Shown one piece after another: positions 22,061 through 32,397 of a stretch of DNA of 64,000 bases (its first letter is position 1; every line of letters begins with the position of its first letter). The translations under genes and the position numbers were made by a program. The notes below the pieces were generated by a model. The model saw nothing but the letters and a program-made list of their open reading frames with translations. It was not told the origin of the DNA and ran no database searches. The stretch is from Haliclona indistincta (lineage: Eukaryota > Porifera > Demospongiae > Haplosclerida > Chalinidae): positions 17,831,752 to 17,895,751 of the forward strand of contig OZ024783.1 in assembly GCA_964017065.1 (NCBI GenBank), in the 5' to 3' direction.

Positions 22061-22737
22061 TCTATACTGTTTTTAATTGGGCCATAGGTGCTAGGTGCAA
22101 GGTGACTTTTTTCTGGCACGATGTATGTCATTTGCTCCAACTAAAAATAATGCTTCTTATTCAGTTGGTGCCGCATGCATGCATGGTATATTTTAACCTA
22201 CGTGTAGCTGATTTTATATGAGGACAATAAATGCACGAATGGTACTTGGCAATGCATGGTGCATTAGGCAATGGCTAGGCAATAAGGTTTTGTGGTTTGT
22301 GGTAACTAATTGCTGTTCCTATTGTTTACTATTACACGTTACACGCTTGTGACTTATGCTCACTTCTACAAACATACAAAATTATGGCTAACCATCAGAG
22401 TTGCTAGAAATTATCATGGTCAACGAGCTATAGTCATGCATTTTTGCATGTCATACATTTAAATTATTACAATTATTGTCTGACTCAATGAAAGCTCATC
22501 AAGTTCTTGAATGAAATTCTCTGCGGCATGTATTGTGTATAGAGCTAATTTAGTTGGTGGTGATAATAATAATGAGAAGATAAGACTGAGTACTATTATA
22601 GTTTGCCAACCATGTAACATGATAGCTACTATACTGTCTATACTTATAGTAATGTGACGGTACTATGTCTATGACCACAATGATTGTAATCTACATACAC
22701 AACAAAACATTGTAGATTATTATTGTTTTGTGGTATA
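22060..22737. promoter_or_regulatory. Displaced type A upstream region (for T5)
   Basis: 22180-22390 matches the type C flank and 22400-22737 the type A flank of T2 (10660-10935). The tgttttgtggTATA end at 22725-22737 equals the bases just before the T4 and T11 start codons. The 22738-23951 element now separates this flank from the T5 coding region. Confidence 0.6.
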
Positions 22738-23951
22738 GATAGTTTCGTGGCAAAGGTGTGATGGAATGTTCGCGGCTAATATCGACCCAAAAGTGCGGAA
22801 ATGACGTCAGAATTATGACGTCGCGTGACACGCATCAATTGGCTGGAGGGATAGATCGGTACAGCGCGGTACAGCGTTCAGTGAAAAACGTGCGTTTCTT
22901 CAGTGCTGACCAACTTCCATCGGTTAGCCTTATAAAGAGTCGAATATAGTGAACAATTGCTGTGTTTTTGGATGCTCTAGTTCGGCTATGGTAAGTTTTT
23001 TCAGCTTTCCTTTTCACAATGGCAAACCAAGGTAGAACTGTGGATAAATGCTGTACGTCTAGCAGTGTGGAAACCTCGACGTTACTCAAGAATCTGCAGC
23101 TTAAACTTTATAGAAAGTAATTTTTTAACTTTGAAATACAATTTTGCAGGCTAATAGACTGGGTAAGCCCCAACATGATTCTAGTCACCCTGACTATGTA
23201 CCAAGTGTGTTTCCTACTGCTTACAAGAAGGCTATACACAAGGAACAGGGTCTGATTTAGATACATATAATAGACTGTTTAATAGAAGGGTGATACGATG
23301 TGACCAAGCAGCTAAATCACACTAAAACAGTGCAATCATCTATGGTGCAATGAGAGCAAGAAGACGCAAAGAACAGCAGGGACCAGTGGTTGACCAGCAG
23401 ATAGATGAAGAGCAGGATGAACCAGTAGTAGTTGAGCAGCAGATTGACGAAGAGCAAGATGAAACAGTAGTAGTTGAGCAGCAGATTGACGAAGAGCAAG
23501 ATGAACCAACCAAAACACAGACTATTAGCCTTCAAAATTGTATTTTAAAGTTGAACATTACCTTCTATAAAGTTTAAGCTGCATATTCTTGAGTAACGTC
23601 GAGGTTTCCACACTGCTCGACGTACAGCATTTATCCACAGTTCTACCCTGGCTTGATTGTGAAATGGAAAGCGGAAAAAAACTTACTATACAGCCTTTCT
23701 TTGCTGAACTAGAGCATCCAAAAACGCAGCAATTGTTCACTATATTCGACTCTTTATAAGGCTAACCGATGGAAGTTGGTCAGCACTGAAGAAACGCACG
23801 TTTTCCACTGAACGCTGTACCGCGCTGTACAAATCTATCCCTCCAGCCAATTGATGCGTGTCACGCGACGTCATAATTCTGACGTCATTTCCGCAGTTTT
23901 GGGTCGATATTAGCCGCGAACATTCCATCACACCTTTGCCACGAAACTATC
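22738..23951. mobile_element. Fold-back transposon with THAP-like exon, TATA target site
   Basis: The 1214-bp element has inverted arms at 22738-23160 and 23519-23951 with ends GATAGTTTCGTGGCAAAGG. It is flanked by TATA on both sides (22734-22737 and 23952-23955). The uninterrupted site ggtatagacaATG is present before T4 and T11. Each arm encodes, pointing outward to inward, a THAP-like start, NNCCVFGCSSSA followed by VSFF..FP, as in the C2CH zinc fingers found in P and Kolobok transposases. The rest of a transposase is missing. The loop holds an acidic 14-residue repeat. It is non-autonomous. Confidence 0.8.
23350..23577 (+). repeat. Three 42-bp repeats in the loop of the fold-back element
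   Basis: Three in-frame units encode VVEQQIDEEQDE(P/T)V within an open frame of 75 codons whose start is MRARRRKEQQ. The last two units are almost identical in DNA. The frame ends inside the right arm. Whether it is translated is unknown; it may be a remnant of the element's own gene. Confidence 0.6.
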
Positions 23952-23959
23952 TATAGGCA

Positions 23960-26026
23960 ATGTCTCGTCCAGTATCCACTCTGTACGATCAGTTGACCTG
24001 TTCTGTTTGCCTTCAACGCTATGAAGATCCCAGAACTTTGCCGTGTCACCATAGCTTCTGCCGAGTGTGTCTAGAGCGGGTTTCAGTATTGGAACAGGAT
24101 GAGGCGGAACGCGAAAGCGGAGACGAGCAGCACGAGGCCGCTACACCAGAACAGCAAGCAACGCCTATTGAAATAAAATGTCCATGCTGTCGCAAATCTG
24201 TTTTTCTACCTCCTAGTGGAGTCAGCGAGCTACCCGCAGCATTCCTCATCAACAACCTCCTCGAGGTGCAGAAGGCAGCTGAGTACGAGACTGTCCAGAT
24301 TACCAAACAAGCCCCCGCCATTTCGCGCTGTGAGGAACACGAGCGAATTTTAGAGTTTTACTGCAACGACTGTGGCATATTGGTGTGTTCAGTATGTGCT
24401 ATAAAAGGTCATCGTAATCACGATTGCGATCTTGCCGCTGATGTAGCCAAGGACAGCAAGAAAGTGGTCGAGGATCAGCTTGCTTTACTGAGAAAAGATG
24501 TGACACACGTGGACGGTATGATCGCGCACTTAGAAAGTGCAAAGGAAAGGGTGATATTTGAAGGCGAAAAAACCAAAAAGGCGATCACAGACTCTGTGGA
24601 GCTACTTCATCGCCATGTCGAAGACGGAAAGACGAAGTTGGTGACAACTTTGAATCAGAATATTGAAGAGAAGCTGAAACCACTGGAGGATCAATGCGAG
24701 AAGGGTTTGGCCATTATAACGCAAATGAGGAACTCCGAGAGCGTCGTGGAGGGTCGACTAGAGAAGTTGAAGGATTCCATAGAAATCATGGCATCAAAAG
24801 ATGAGCTAATGCAACTAATCAGTAAAGTGCGTGTAAGCCGTGAATCCTTCAAGTTTACTGTTCCATACACGATTTCCTTTTCCTCAAACCCCAGTCCTAG
24901 CAATGAAATAGGACTATTGTTTGAACCTGCTGAAAATGATGCCACTAAAGAAGTTTTCGTTGGGAGAGTGTGTCGCTACTTACTGTACCTTCCCGAGACT
25001 GAAGCAAATTTGGTCTGCCATCTTGTGCCTTTTAATAAAACTTTAAAGTCATCCGAGTGTCTAATCAGATGTTTAGAAAATGGCAAGCACGAAGTGTCGT
25101 TCACTCCTAACAGAGTCGGTAGTCATGATCTAGTCATGTTTCCACATGAAACGACTATTGCTCAGTTTTATGTCAACTCACCGTTATTGGTAGGTAATCG
25201 GACACCAATATCGAAGCAGACCATAAGGAAGCCTTCCGCAATGTCTATTACCGAAGAAGGTGACTTGATTGTGTGTGACGCTGCTAGTGACAGTATTACT
25301 GCTTATGCATCTAACGATGGGAAAAAATTAAGCACGTTTTATTCACTGGGAGGTTCTAAGAAGAAGTGTCTTAACAAGCCTTGTTGTGTGGGTGTGGCAC
25401 CTGACAACTGCCTGATAGTGGTCGACAGTGGTAAGCAATGCTATCGTCTCCTCAAGGTGAAGATGGATGGAAAGTTGATTGCAACAGCTCATTTAGCAGA
25501 CAAATTGCAACACTTTTATCCTAATGCATTGGCTGTACATCCAAATGGAAAGATCTTTATTGTTGATTCCGTTGCTCATTTGATACTTGTTCTTACTTCA
25601 AATCTTAATTTTTGTCGTACTTTTGGTGGCAAAGGCAAGGCCCATGGCTATTTCGATCAGCCTCACAGTATAGCATTTGACTCAGCTGGTAGTGCATATG
25701 TCAGTGACTCTATGAACGATCGGATTCAGAAGTTTTCGGCATCAGGAATGCTACAAGTTGATGCTTCATTTGTGATCGGAAATGGTTCTGAGATAAGTCA
25801 GTTAAAACGACCAACTGCCCTTTGTATCAGCTCATATGATACAATATTTGTAACTGATGAACACCATCGTATCGCTGTTTTTGATACTCGAGGTTGCTTT
25901 CTTGGTGAAATACGCTATAGTGAGGCACTTTCTCCAATGAACCCATGCGCAATGGTTGTTGGTAAAGACGAATCTTACCTGAGTGTACTAGACAGTTCCG
26001 CTGAGACGCTTTTTATAATAAAATAA
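23960..26026 (+). CDS. T5: type A intronless TRIM-NHL protein, 688 aa
   Basis: The type A frame is complete, with all RING (14-77) and B-box (124-154) ligands. A short deletion at the filamin/NHL junction (FPHETTIAQF, lacking the LPIK(K/R) of sisters) distinguishes it. NHL1 is the alternative cassette (ISKQTIRKPSAMSITEEGD and CDAASDSITAY) shared with T7 and T11, not with T2, T4 and T9. The transposon end lies 8 bp before the ATG, so the ancestral promoter is 1.2 kb further away and expression may depend on the inserted arm. AATAAA occurs over the stop codon and at 26128-26133. Confidence 0.92.
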   Translation: MSRPVSTLYDQLTCSVCLQRYEDPRTLPCHHSFCRVCLERVSVLEQDEAERESGDEQHEAATPEQQATPIEIKCPCCRKSVFLPPSGVSELPAAFLINNLLEVQKAAEYETVQITKQAPAISRCEEHERILEFYCNDCGILVCSVCAIKGHRNHDCDLAADVAKDSKKVVEDQLALLRKDVTHVDGMIAHLESAKERVIFEGEKTKKAITDSVELLHRHVEDGKTKLVTTLNQNIEEKLKPLEDQCEKGLAIITQMRNSESVVEGRLEKLKDSIEIMASKDELMQLISKVRVSRESFKFTVPYTISFSSNPSPSNEIGLLFEPAENDATKEVFVGRVCRYLLYLPETEANLVCHLVPFNKTLKSSECLIRCLENGKHEVSFTPNRVGSHDLVMFPHETTIAQFYVNSPLLVGNRTPISKQTIRKPSAMSITEEGDLIVCDAASDSITAYASNDGKKLSTFYSLGGSKKKCLNKPCCVGVAPDNCLIVVDSGKQCYRLLKVKMDGKLIATAHLADKLQHFYPNALAVHPNGKIFIVDSVAHLILVLTSNLNFCRTFGGKGKAHGYFDQPHSIAFDSAGSAYVSDSMNDRIQKFSASGMLQVDASFVIGNGSEISQLKRPTALCISSYDTIFVTDEHHRIAVFDTRGCFLGEIRYSEALSPMNPCAMVVGKDESYLSVLDSSAETLFIIK

Positions 26027-26838
26027 ATAGAGAGTGTGTTACTGCAACGATTATAATGACTGTGTGGAAATGTATTATGATCAATTATAACGTGTTTTAA
26101 CCCGTTTGCAATTCAAGCCATAGCCTGAATAAATAGTGTCATATTATGATCACCACTGAAATGCATGCTCACTGTCTGTTGTACCAGGGACGGTACAAAA
26201 CCTGTATGACGAACTCTGGATTTTACTATACAATCGATCTGAGTACATTTTAGCAGCCAAATAAATAATTTAATGCTGCCTGTGACCGCACGCGCAGCCC
26301 ATGATAAAAATTGAATTCAAAGTTCAAATTGAAGGTTCACTCGATCGCACCATTACAATAGGAAAGCTACTAGTCAGACTGACATTAGCATCTATTTTGA
26401 TGTTACAGGTAAGGACAGGATGGTGGCCCTGTACGTATGTCAACCCACGAGGACATAATTATTTGACTTTCCAGGACTAACAACTAACATAAAGCTAATA
26501 GGAACAATATAGCAACACATTTTAACTAACCCAGGACATTTTTTGGGGTCGCAAGGTGTCCGGATTACTGGTCCCACTGTACCATATCAGGCCGACGTCA
26601 ATCACGTGCCTTGTGCTACTGTGTAATGGACATGCATTGTGTGAGTAATCGTTTATCAACAGATTGATTATGCAACAGAGTGATAATGTGTATTGCATGT
26701 CGACATTATCTACTATACCTTATTTTGAAACCAGGGCTCACACATGTGCCACTTTAAAATCAGCCAGCCCACAATAATTATGTTTACAAATCTACTACTG
26801 ATTATTAATTGAATTTCAGTTTTAATGCTATAGTGTTA
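26027..26838. other. A-to-B spacer, left part
   Basis: This is a duplicate of 13019-13780 and 35850-36650, ending at gctatagtgtta, where the Helitron-like block is inserted. No gene is seen. Confidence 0.6.
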
Positions 26839-27361
26839 AAGAAATTAAAAAGATTTCTATCGAAATCAAAAGGATGTAGTGATGAAGAAATCTACCACTG
26901 GTTCACAATGTAAACCAACAAGGAACAAGCATAGAATGGTAACACGATTGACTTGCTAACAGACCATAGATCCCTACATCAGTGGCTGCTGTGGCCAGAC
27001 TATAGCTAGTTAAGCTATTTACTGTTGACTGACACTTTGAATAGAATTCAGCTTGTGACAAAATATTGATCTTATGTACAGCCACTGATGTAGGGATCTA
27101 TGGTCTGTTAGCAAGTCAATCGTGTTACCATTCTATGCTTGTTTCTTGTTGGTTTACATTGTGAACCAGTGGTAGATTTCTTCATCACTACATCCTTTTG
27201 ATTTCGATAGAAATCTTTTTAATTTCTTGTTTGTGTCCTTTTTTCTTTTTAGTGAAGTGCAGTTCAATATCATACATGTACGGAGAAGTCTTTGTTTCCA
27301 CCATTAGTTTAGTATTCCTGTTGTTGATGGCTTTTCTTAAACTTGTAGCTAAAATTGTTAA

Positions 27362-27977
27362 GGGTGCTCGCAACTAGCAACAGTGCGGCTGCTATGAATA
27401 TAATTATTGTGTGGTTGCTGACATAGCAACTGTTTACACAACAAGCCACAGCCAATAGCAACTGTATACTCAGCTAGCATTCCAATGGTGCTGCCCTTGC
27501 CAATACGCATTTTGGCATAAAACTTCGCCATCGCACGCTGGATCTGGACGTCTTTTAGCTCTACGCGATCGCCAACACGTGGGCTACACCGTAACAGAAC
27601 GATTTTTCTAAATAAACGCCACACTGCCGAGAAAAACGGGGGGATCCATGCTGCTCGACGGGCAACGGTGCTTTCTGGGCACGCTAGCGAAAAAATCGCT
27701 CTGTTACTAGATTTTAGCTTTGTTGAAACTTGCATTTCTGGAATCTTGAGCTCATTCAAGTCTTTACTGGTGAGTTTTATGAACAAACACGTCGATCATA
27801 GACCGCGTCTCTCCGTGTTCTTGCGAGCAAGCCAGCCCGTTAAATTTCATGATACGAGTAGCTATCCAGACGCACTAGCTATACTGTTAATATCGCTCTG
27901 TCTGCTGCTTTAGTTTTCCAGAAACACTGACCATAGCAACGCGCAGCGCCGTGAATATTAATTAGTTGCGTGCACCC
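27362..27977. mobile_element. TTAA-flanked non-autonomous transposon, 616 bp
   Basis: TTAA occurs at 27358-27361 and 27978-27981. The ends GGGTGCTCGCAACTA and TAGTTGCGTGCACCC are imperfect inverted repeats. The sister copy of the surrounding block has a single TTAA and no insert (43009-43012, aaaattgTTAAgctgtacg). This empty site proves a precise insertion. The interior has no transposase; TTAA targeting suggests the piggyBac or Kolobok groups. Confidence 0.8.
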
Positions 27978-28411
27978 TTAAGCTGTACGTATCAGGTCTG
28001 CCTAGTCGCCTACGCATGCATGCAGTGCATACGAGCCCCGCCCACACTTTGTTTGTAGACGGTTATAATTATCTGGCAAGTGCAAAATGGCGATCCTACA
28101 CGAGCTTACCGTTCTTCGAAGACTCCAGACAAATGCCGGGTGTGTGTTCTCCGTGATAGTGATCCACACGGCGCAGCGATACTTTAGCTGCTTGGTCACG
28201 TGCGCTACCCATTGCTTGGTCACGTGCGTATTGCGCAATCACAATAATGGCGTCTAACACTAAGCTGACAATGGATCACGATCGAGAAATCGCGGAACTT
28301 AGATCACCGTTACGCTAAAAACAAAGCTCAAAAGGCACATGCCAGGAGAATTTCACGACTGTTCGTGGATGTTTTGGTTTCGGCACTGCTCGCGTAAAGG
28401 CGCTAGGCGAG

Positions 28412-28572
28412 TGGAAGAAAGAAAGAAAGGAAGGAAGGAAGGAAGGAAGGAAGGAAGGAAGGAAGGAAGGAAGGAAGGAAGGAAGGAAGGAAGGAAGGAA
28501 GGAAGGAAGGAAGGAAGGAAGGAAGGAAGGAAGGAAGGAAGGAAGGAAGGAAGGAAGGAAGGAAGGAAGGAA

Positions 28573-28638
<66 letters not shown>

Positions 28639-28645
28639 AGAAAAC
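28412..28645. repeat. (GGAA)n/(GAAA)n microsatellite
   Basis: About 36 tetranucleotide GGAA units are followed by about 16 GAAA units. The corresponding place in the sister block (43452-43480) has only about 30 bp of GAAA/GAAGAAA, so the expansion of about 200 bp is specific to this copy. Open frames here are artefacts. Confidence 0.95.
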
Positions 28646-28884
28646 GAAGATGACGAAACTCGATTTTCACCGTTTCCAGGTTCGTCACTTTAGTAACAAT
28701 TTCGAGCAATCTCCTTGCTACTGTAAGATGGGGCAACTCCAGAGAGCAGATCTAAGTGTCTAAAGACGTATAAAATTCAACACCAGGCGAAATATCAGCG
28801 TTTGAACGCTAATACATTGTATGTAGCCGCCATCTTGTTTTCTCGTTCATCCCTACATAGGGAGTCACTACCGTGCCTCCCTAA

Positions 28885-29086
28885 TAGTACTACTTTAGCT
28901 AAACCACGACTGAGTTGAGTACATAATTATCAGTAGCCAAGTCAAAACAAATGCCGCTTGTGACTGCGTGCGCCGGGCCCATCATATGATGCGGCTCATG
29001 ATAATAAAACGGACGTTTGCGTTCACTCGATTGCGTCATGACAATTGCATTTGAACGCTACGAGACGGACGTTAGCAACTACTACA
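28885..29086. promoter_or_regulatory. Type B 5' flank of T6
   Basis: Conserved with the 200 bp before T3 and in part before T12, including gcggctcatgataataaaac and gagacggacgttagcaacta. It probably contains the type B core promoter. T8 has lost exactly this part. Confidence 0.5.
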
Positions 29087-31090
29087 ATGGCTCATTCCAC
29101 ATCATTGTACGAACAATTGACCTGCTCTCTTTGCCTCGAGTGCTAAAAGGATCCCAGGACGCTGCCGTGTCATCATAGCTTCTGCCGTGTGTGTCTTGAT
29201 AATGTTCCCGCACCGATTAGTGATGAAGAGTTCGTAGAGGCAGGACAACCGACCATCATGTGCCCGGTCTGTCGCAATTCCGCTCTTTTGCCTCCTGATG
29301 GAGTCAAGGAGCTACCTGCTGCATTTCTCCTCAACAATCTACTCGAAATTCAAAAGGCCACAACGTACCTGAACGCCCACCTCCCTAGCCGAGGAATGTG
29401 CGACATACACGAGCGAGTACTCGAGTTTTATTGTAACGACTGTGGTGTGTTACTATGCTCTGTGTGCTCTATAAAAGTCCATCGCGCACATAATTGCGAT
29501 CTCGCCACTGGTCATAGTAGCCATATAGCGAATAAAAAAGTGATCCAAGACCAACTTGCATTACTACATGTAAGAAGAGATGTTTCCATCGTGGACAGCA
29601 TGATCGCGAATGTTGACAGCGCAAACGATACAATGATATCTGAAGGCGACGAAATTAGGAAAGCAACTCTACCTCCAAATCGAAGAAGAAAGAGGAAGTT
29701 GTTGACGATGGTGGATCAGAATATTGTGGAGAAGCTTCAAGTTCTCAAGAATCATCGCGACAAGGGTATAGTCATGATAACACAAAATTAATGAGAAGAT
29801 TGGAGAGTGTTGTAGAAAGTAGACTTGAGAAATTCAAAGATTCCATTGAAATTATGGCAGTAAAGGATCAGTTGGTTCAACTAGTCAGTGAAGCTCGGTT
29901 AAAGTTTGAGTCAATCAAGTTCACCGCTCCCAACATGCTTTCCTTCCATTCGAATCCTATTCCATCCACTGAAATAGGATTCTTGTTTGAAGAATGCCAA
30001 CCAAAAGATTTCAGCTGGGAAGAAGTGTCACTACATGCTGTACAACATTAGAGCTGAAACAAATCCTGTCTGCCATCTTGTGCCATCGAAAAAAATTAAA
30101 ACCAGTAGAGTGTCAAGTCGTATTTTTAGAAAACAGAAAGCATGAAATATCGTTTACTCCTAGCAGAGTCGGTGATCATGATCTAATCTTGTTTCCACTT
30201 TCTCCGATCAAGAAAACAACTGCAGCTCAGCTACTGGTCAACTCACCGTTCTTACAAGAAAATCGAAGACAGATTTCAAAGCAAATCCTTAGCAAGCCTT
30301 CCGCCATGGCCATTACTAGAACAGGTGACTTGGTTGTGTGTGAGACTGCTAATGACAGTATCACTGTTGTTGCCGGTGATGATGGAAAAAAATAAGCTCT
30401 ATTTCTTTACTAGGCGGATCTAAGAAGTGTCTTAACAAGCCTTGTTGTGTGGGTGTGACACCTGACAACTGCCTCATAGTGGTCGACAGTGGTAGGCAAT
30501 GCTATCGTCTCCTCAAGATACAGATGAATGGCAAGTTGATTTCAACGGCAAGTTTAGCTGATAAATTAAAATTCCAGTCTCCAAATGCATTAGCTATCCA
30601 TCCATGTGGAGAGGTCTTCATTGTTGACTCCGATGCTCATTCGATATACGTATTTAATGCTGACCTAACTCTTTGTCGTGCTTTTGTTGGGAAAGGCAAG
30701 GCCCATGGTTATTTCGATCAGCCTCACAGTATAGCATTTGACTCAGCTGGTAGTGCTTATGTCAGTGACTCCATGAATAATCGAATTCAGAAGTTTTCTG
30801 CATCTGAAGAAGGTTCACTTCAGTTCGATGCTGTGTTTGGAAGTAATGAAAGGTTAGAACCAAGTTACTTGAAAAGGCCAACTGCTCTTTGTGTCAGCTG
30901 TTACGACACGATATTTGTAATTGATGAACACAATCGTATTTCTGCTTTCGACACGCAAGGTTGCTTTCTTGGTGAAGTGCGCTACAGCAAGATATCGCTA
31001 ACAAATCCATGCGCAATGGTGATTGGTAAAGATGAGTCTCATCTGAGTGTGTTGGATAGTTATGTTGAAGCACTATACATAATACAGTGA
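29087..31090 (+). pseudogene. T6: type B TRIM-NHL pseudogene, multiple lesions
   Basis: The ATG and first 19 codons match T3, then TAA at 29144-29146 replaces the TAC of the CYKDP motif. Further changes are a loss of about 21 bp in the coiled coil (TDAVEQ region, near 29670), a 5-bp insertion near 29785, an 11-bp deletion near 29987 in filamin, two A bases lost from the run at about 30090, and a single T deletion at about 30392 giving gga-aaa-aaa-taa. The last lesion is identical in T10. The NHL part from 30449 to 31090 is otherwise well kept. The earliest open segment, 29189-29791, lacks the first RING half. It is a non-functional full-length copy. Confidence 0.92.
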
Positions 31091-31154
31091 TTCTGAACAT
31101 GACAATAGAATAATCTTTTCATTTTATTAGTTCGCGAGTTGCGACCATAATACC

Positions 31155-31220
31155 AGCCCAGCATTTGACTCAACTGGAAGTGCATATGTCACTCATGTCA
31201 CATTCAGAAGTTTTCCAACG
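31155..31220 (+). pseudogene. NHL scar after T6
   Basis: Same remnant as at 16060 (catttgactcaactggaagtg, then cacattcagaagttttcc), confirming that it was duplicated with the B unit. Confidence 0.6.
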
Positions 31221-31335
31221 ATTACTTCATTATCACAGCCTTGTAACCTAATTTCCTATAATTGATTGTACCGCTATGATGCAATGATACACATACACAT
31301 CATTGTATAGCTTTTTGATACTTATAATTGTGGCT

Positions 31336-31520
31336 CATGCATCAACTGAATAAGAAGCACTACGAGCATTTCGTATGATGGACATGCATCGTGTCAGGAA
31401 AGTCAGTTTGTAGCTGACTTTTCCTGACTTTTATAGCTACAAAGTGACTTTTCCTGGCACGATGCATGCATGTCCGTCATACGAAATGCTCATAGTGCTT
31501 CTTATTCAGTTGATGCATGG
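31336..31520. repeat. Inverted duplication, arms about 80-90 bp
   Basis: The left arm (catgcatcaactgaataagaag...) is the reverse complement of the right arm (...cttcttattcagttgatgcatg), joined through tgtagctgacttttcctgac. The single-copy form is seen at about 16258-16330. It could extrude as a cruciform. It is recent, since the arms differ at few places. Confidence 0.75.
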
Positions 31521-31539
31521 TGATTATAACCTACATATG

Positions 31540-31885
31540 TAGCTGATCATCATCTTTTATATGAAGACAATGCATGCATGCACTTGGCAATGCATGACAC
31601 ATTAGGCACATGGCTAGACAATAAGGTTATGTGGTTTGTGGTCTCTAATTGCTGCTCCTTTTGTTTATTAGTGACGTCCACTCACTTTTACAATCATACA
31701 AATGGGTCGTTCCACAGCATCATGTCTTTACGATCAGTTGACTTGTTTTGTTAAAATTTGTCAAGAACAAGATCATTACATGTATTTGGATCCAGGACGC
31801 TGCCGTGTCATCATAGCTTCTGTAAAGTGTGTCTTGAGCAAATTCCAGCAGAGCAGGAATCAGAGGAACTGAGAACCATGTGTTC
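31540..31885 (+). pseudogene. Type C TRIM remnant 2
   Basis: A second copy of the type C flank and RING fragment: ATG at 31702 (MGRSTASC), with cysteine and histidine codons of the RTLPCHHSFCKVCLEQIP segment at about 31790-31860. Extra bases (gaacaag) make it more broken than the copy at 16506. Confidence 0.7.
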
Positions 31886-32397
31886 TTGTATTATTTATAC
31901 GGAATCGAGGTAGTGATTGCCCTAGATTGTGCAATAACTACTTCTCATTATTTTATTGAAATAAATGTAACTGAAACTTGCTCTAATTGATGTACATCGA
32001 TAGACAAACAAAGTGTATGCTGGAGCACGCCTGTACAAAATACCATTGTACAGAAAATAAAGCTATACTTGCAAAGTTTTGAATCTCAAATTGGCGCACC
32101 GCCACCTTAAGCAATAATAACAAATTTGCTTCAAAGACGGCAAAGTTACCTACTGCTTGTGTTCATCATAATTATAGAAGATTTGAAGAAATTGAATCAA
32201 ATCTAAAACATTCGACATTATTATAAGTGGATTTTGTAGAATTTGTTTAGTTTTGTTTCCACATAATTGCACTTAGCCACAACACACTCATGTATTCCAT
32301 TTGAAAGCACAATAATAAATGCTACATGGCTGCGTGATTTATTTTACTCACTAAGAATCTCCATTGTAGTAACAAATGACCCGTTAAAACAGCAATA

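Larger units (their letters stand above)
26839..28884 (+). mobile_element. Helitron-like block (family H) with nested TTAA element
   Basis: The block starts AAGAAATTAAAAAGATTTC and ends GTGCCTCCCTAA. It lies exactly between gtgttA and Tagtac. Spacers before T3 and T8 show the joined gtgttatagtac, so there is no target duplication. The right end can form a TAGGGAG/CTCCCTA hairpin and terminates CTAA. Insertion between A and T without duplication plus a CTRR end is the known Helitron pattern; the canonical 5' TC is absent, and no helicase is present. The first 385 bp are a fold-back (about 26839-27010 and 27070-27225). Copies lie at 8797 and 42478. Confidence 0.6.

Noticed and set aside
21919..22221. 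100-codon plus-strand gene
   Set aside because: Its 3' part lies in the duplicated type C flank, where the other copies are not open in this frame.
22950..23110. Functional THAP gene
   Set aside because: Only the first part of the zinc finger is present, in two inverted copies, each ending quickly; it is better read as transposon content.
28423..28640. CRISPR-like or satellite array
   Set aside because: The repeat unit is four bases with no spacers; it is a simple microsatellite.
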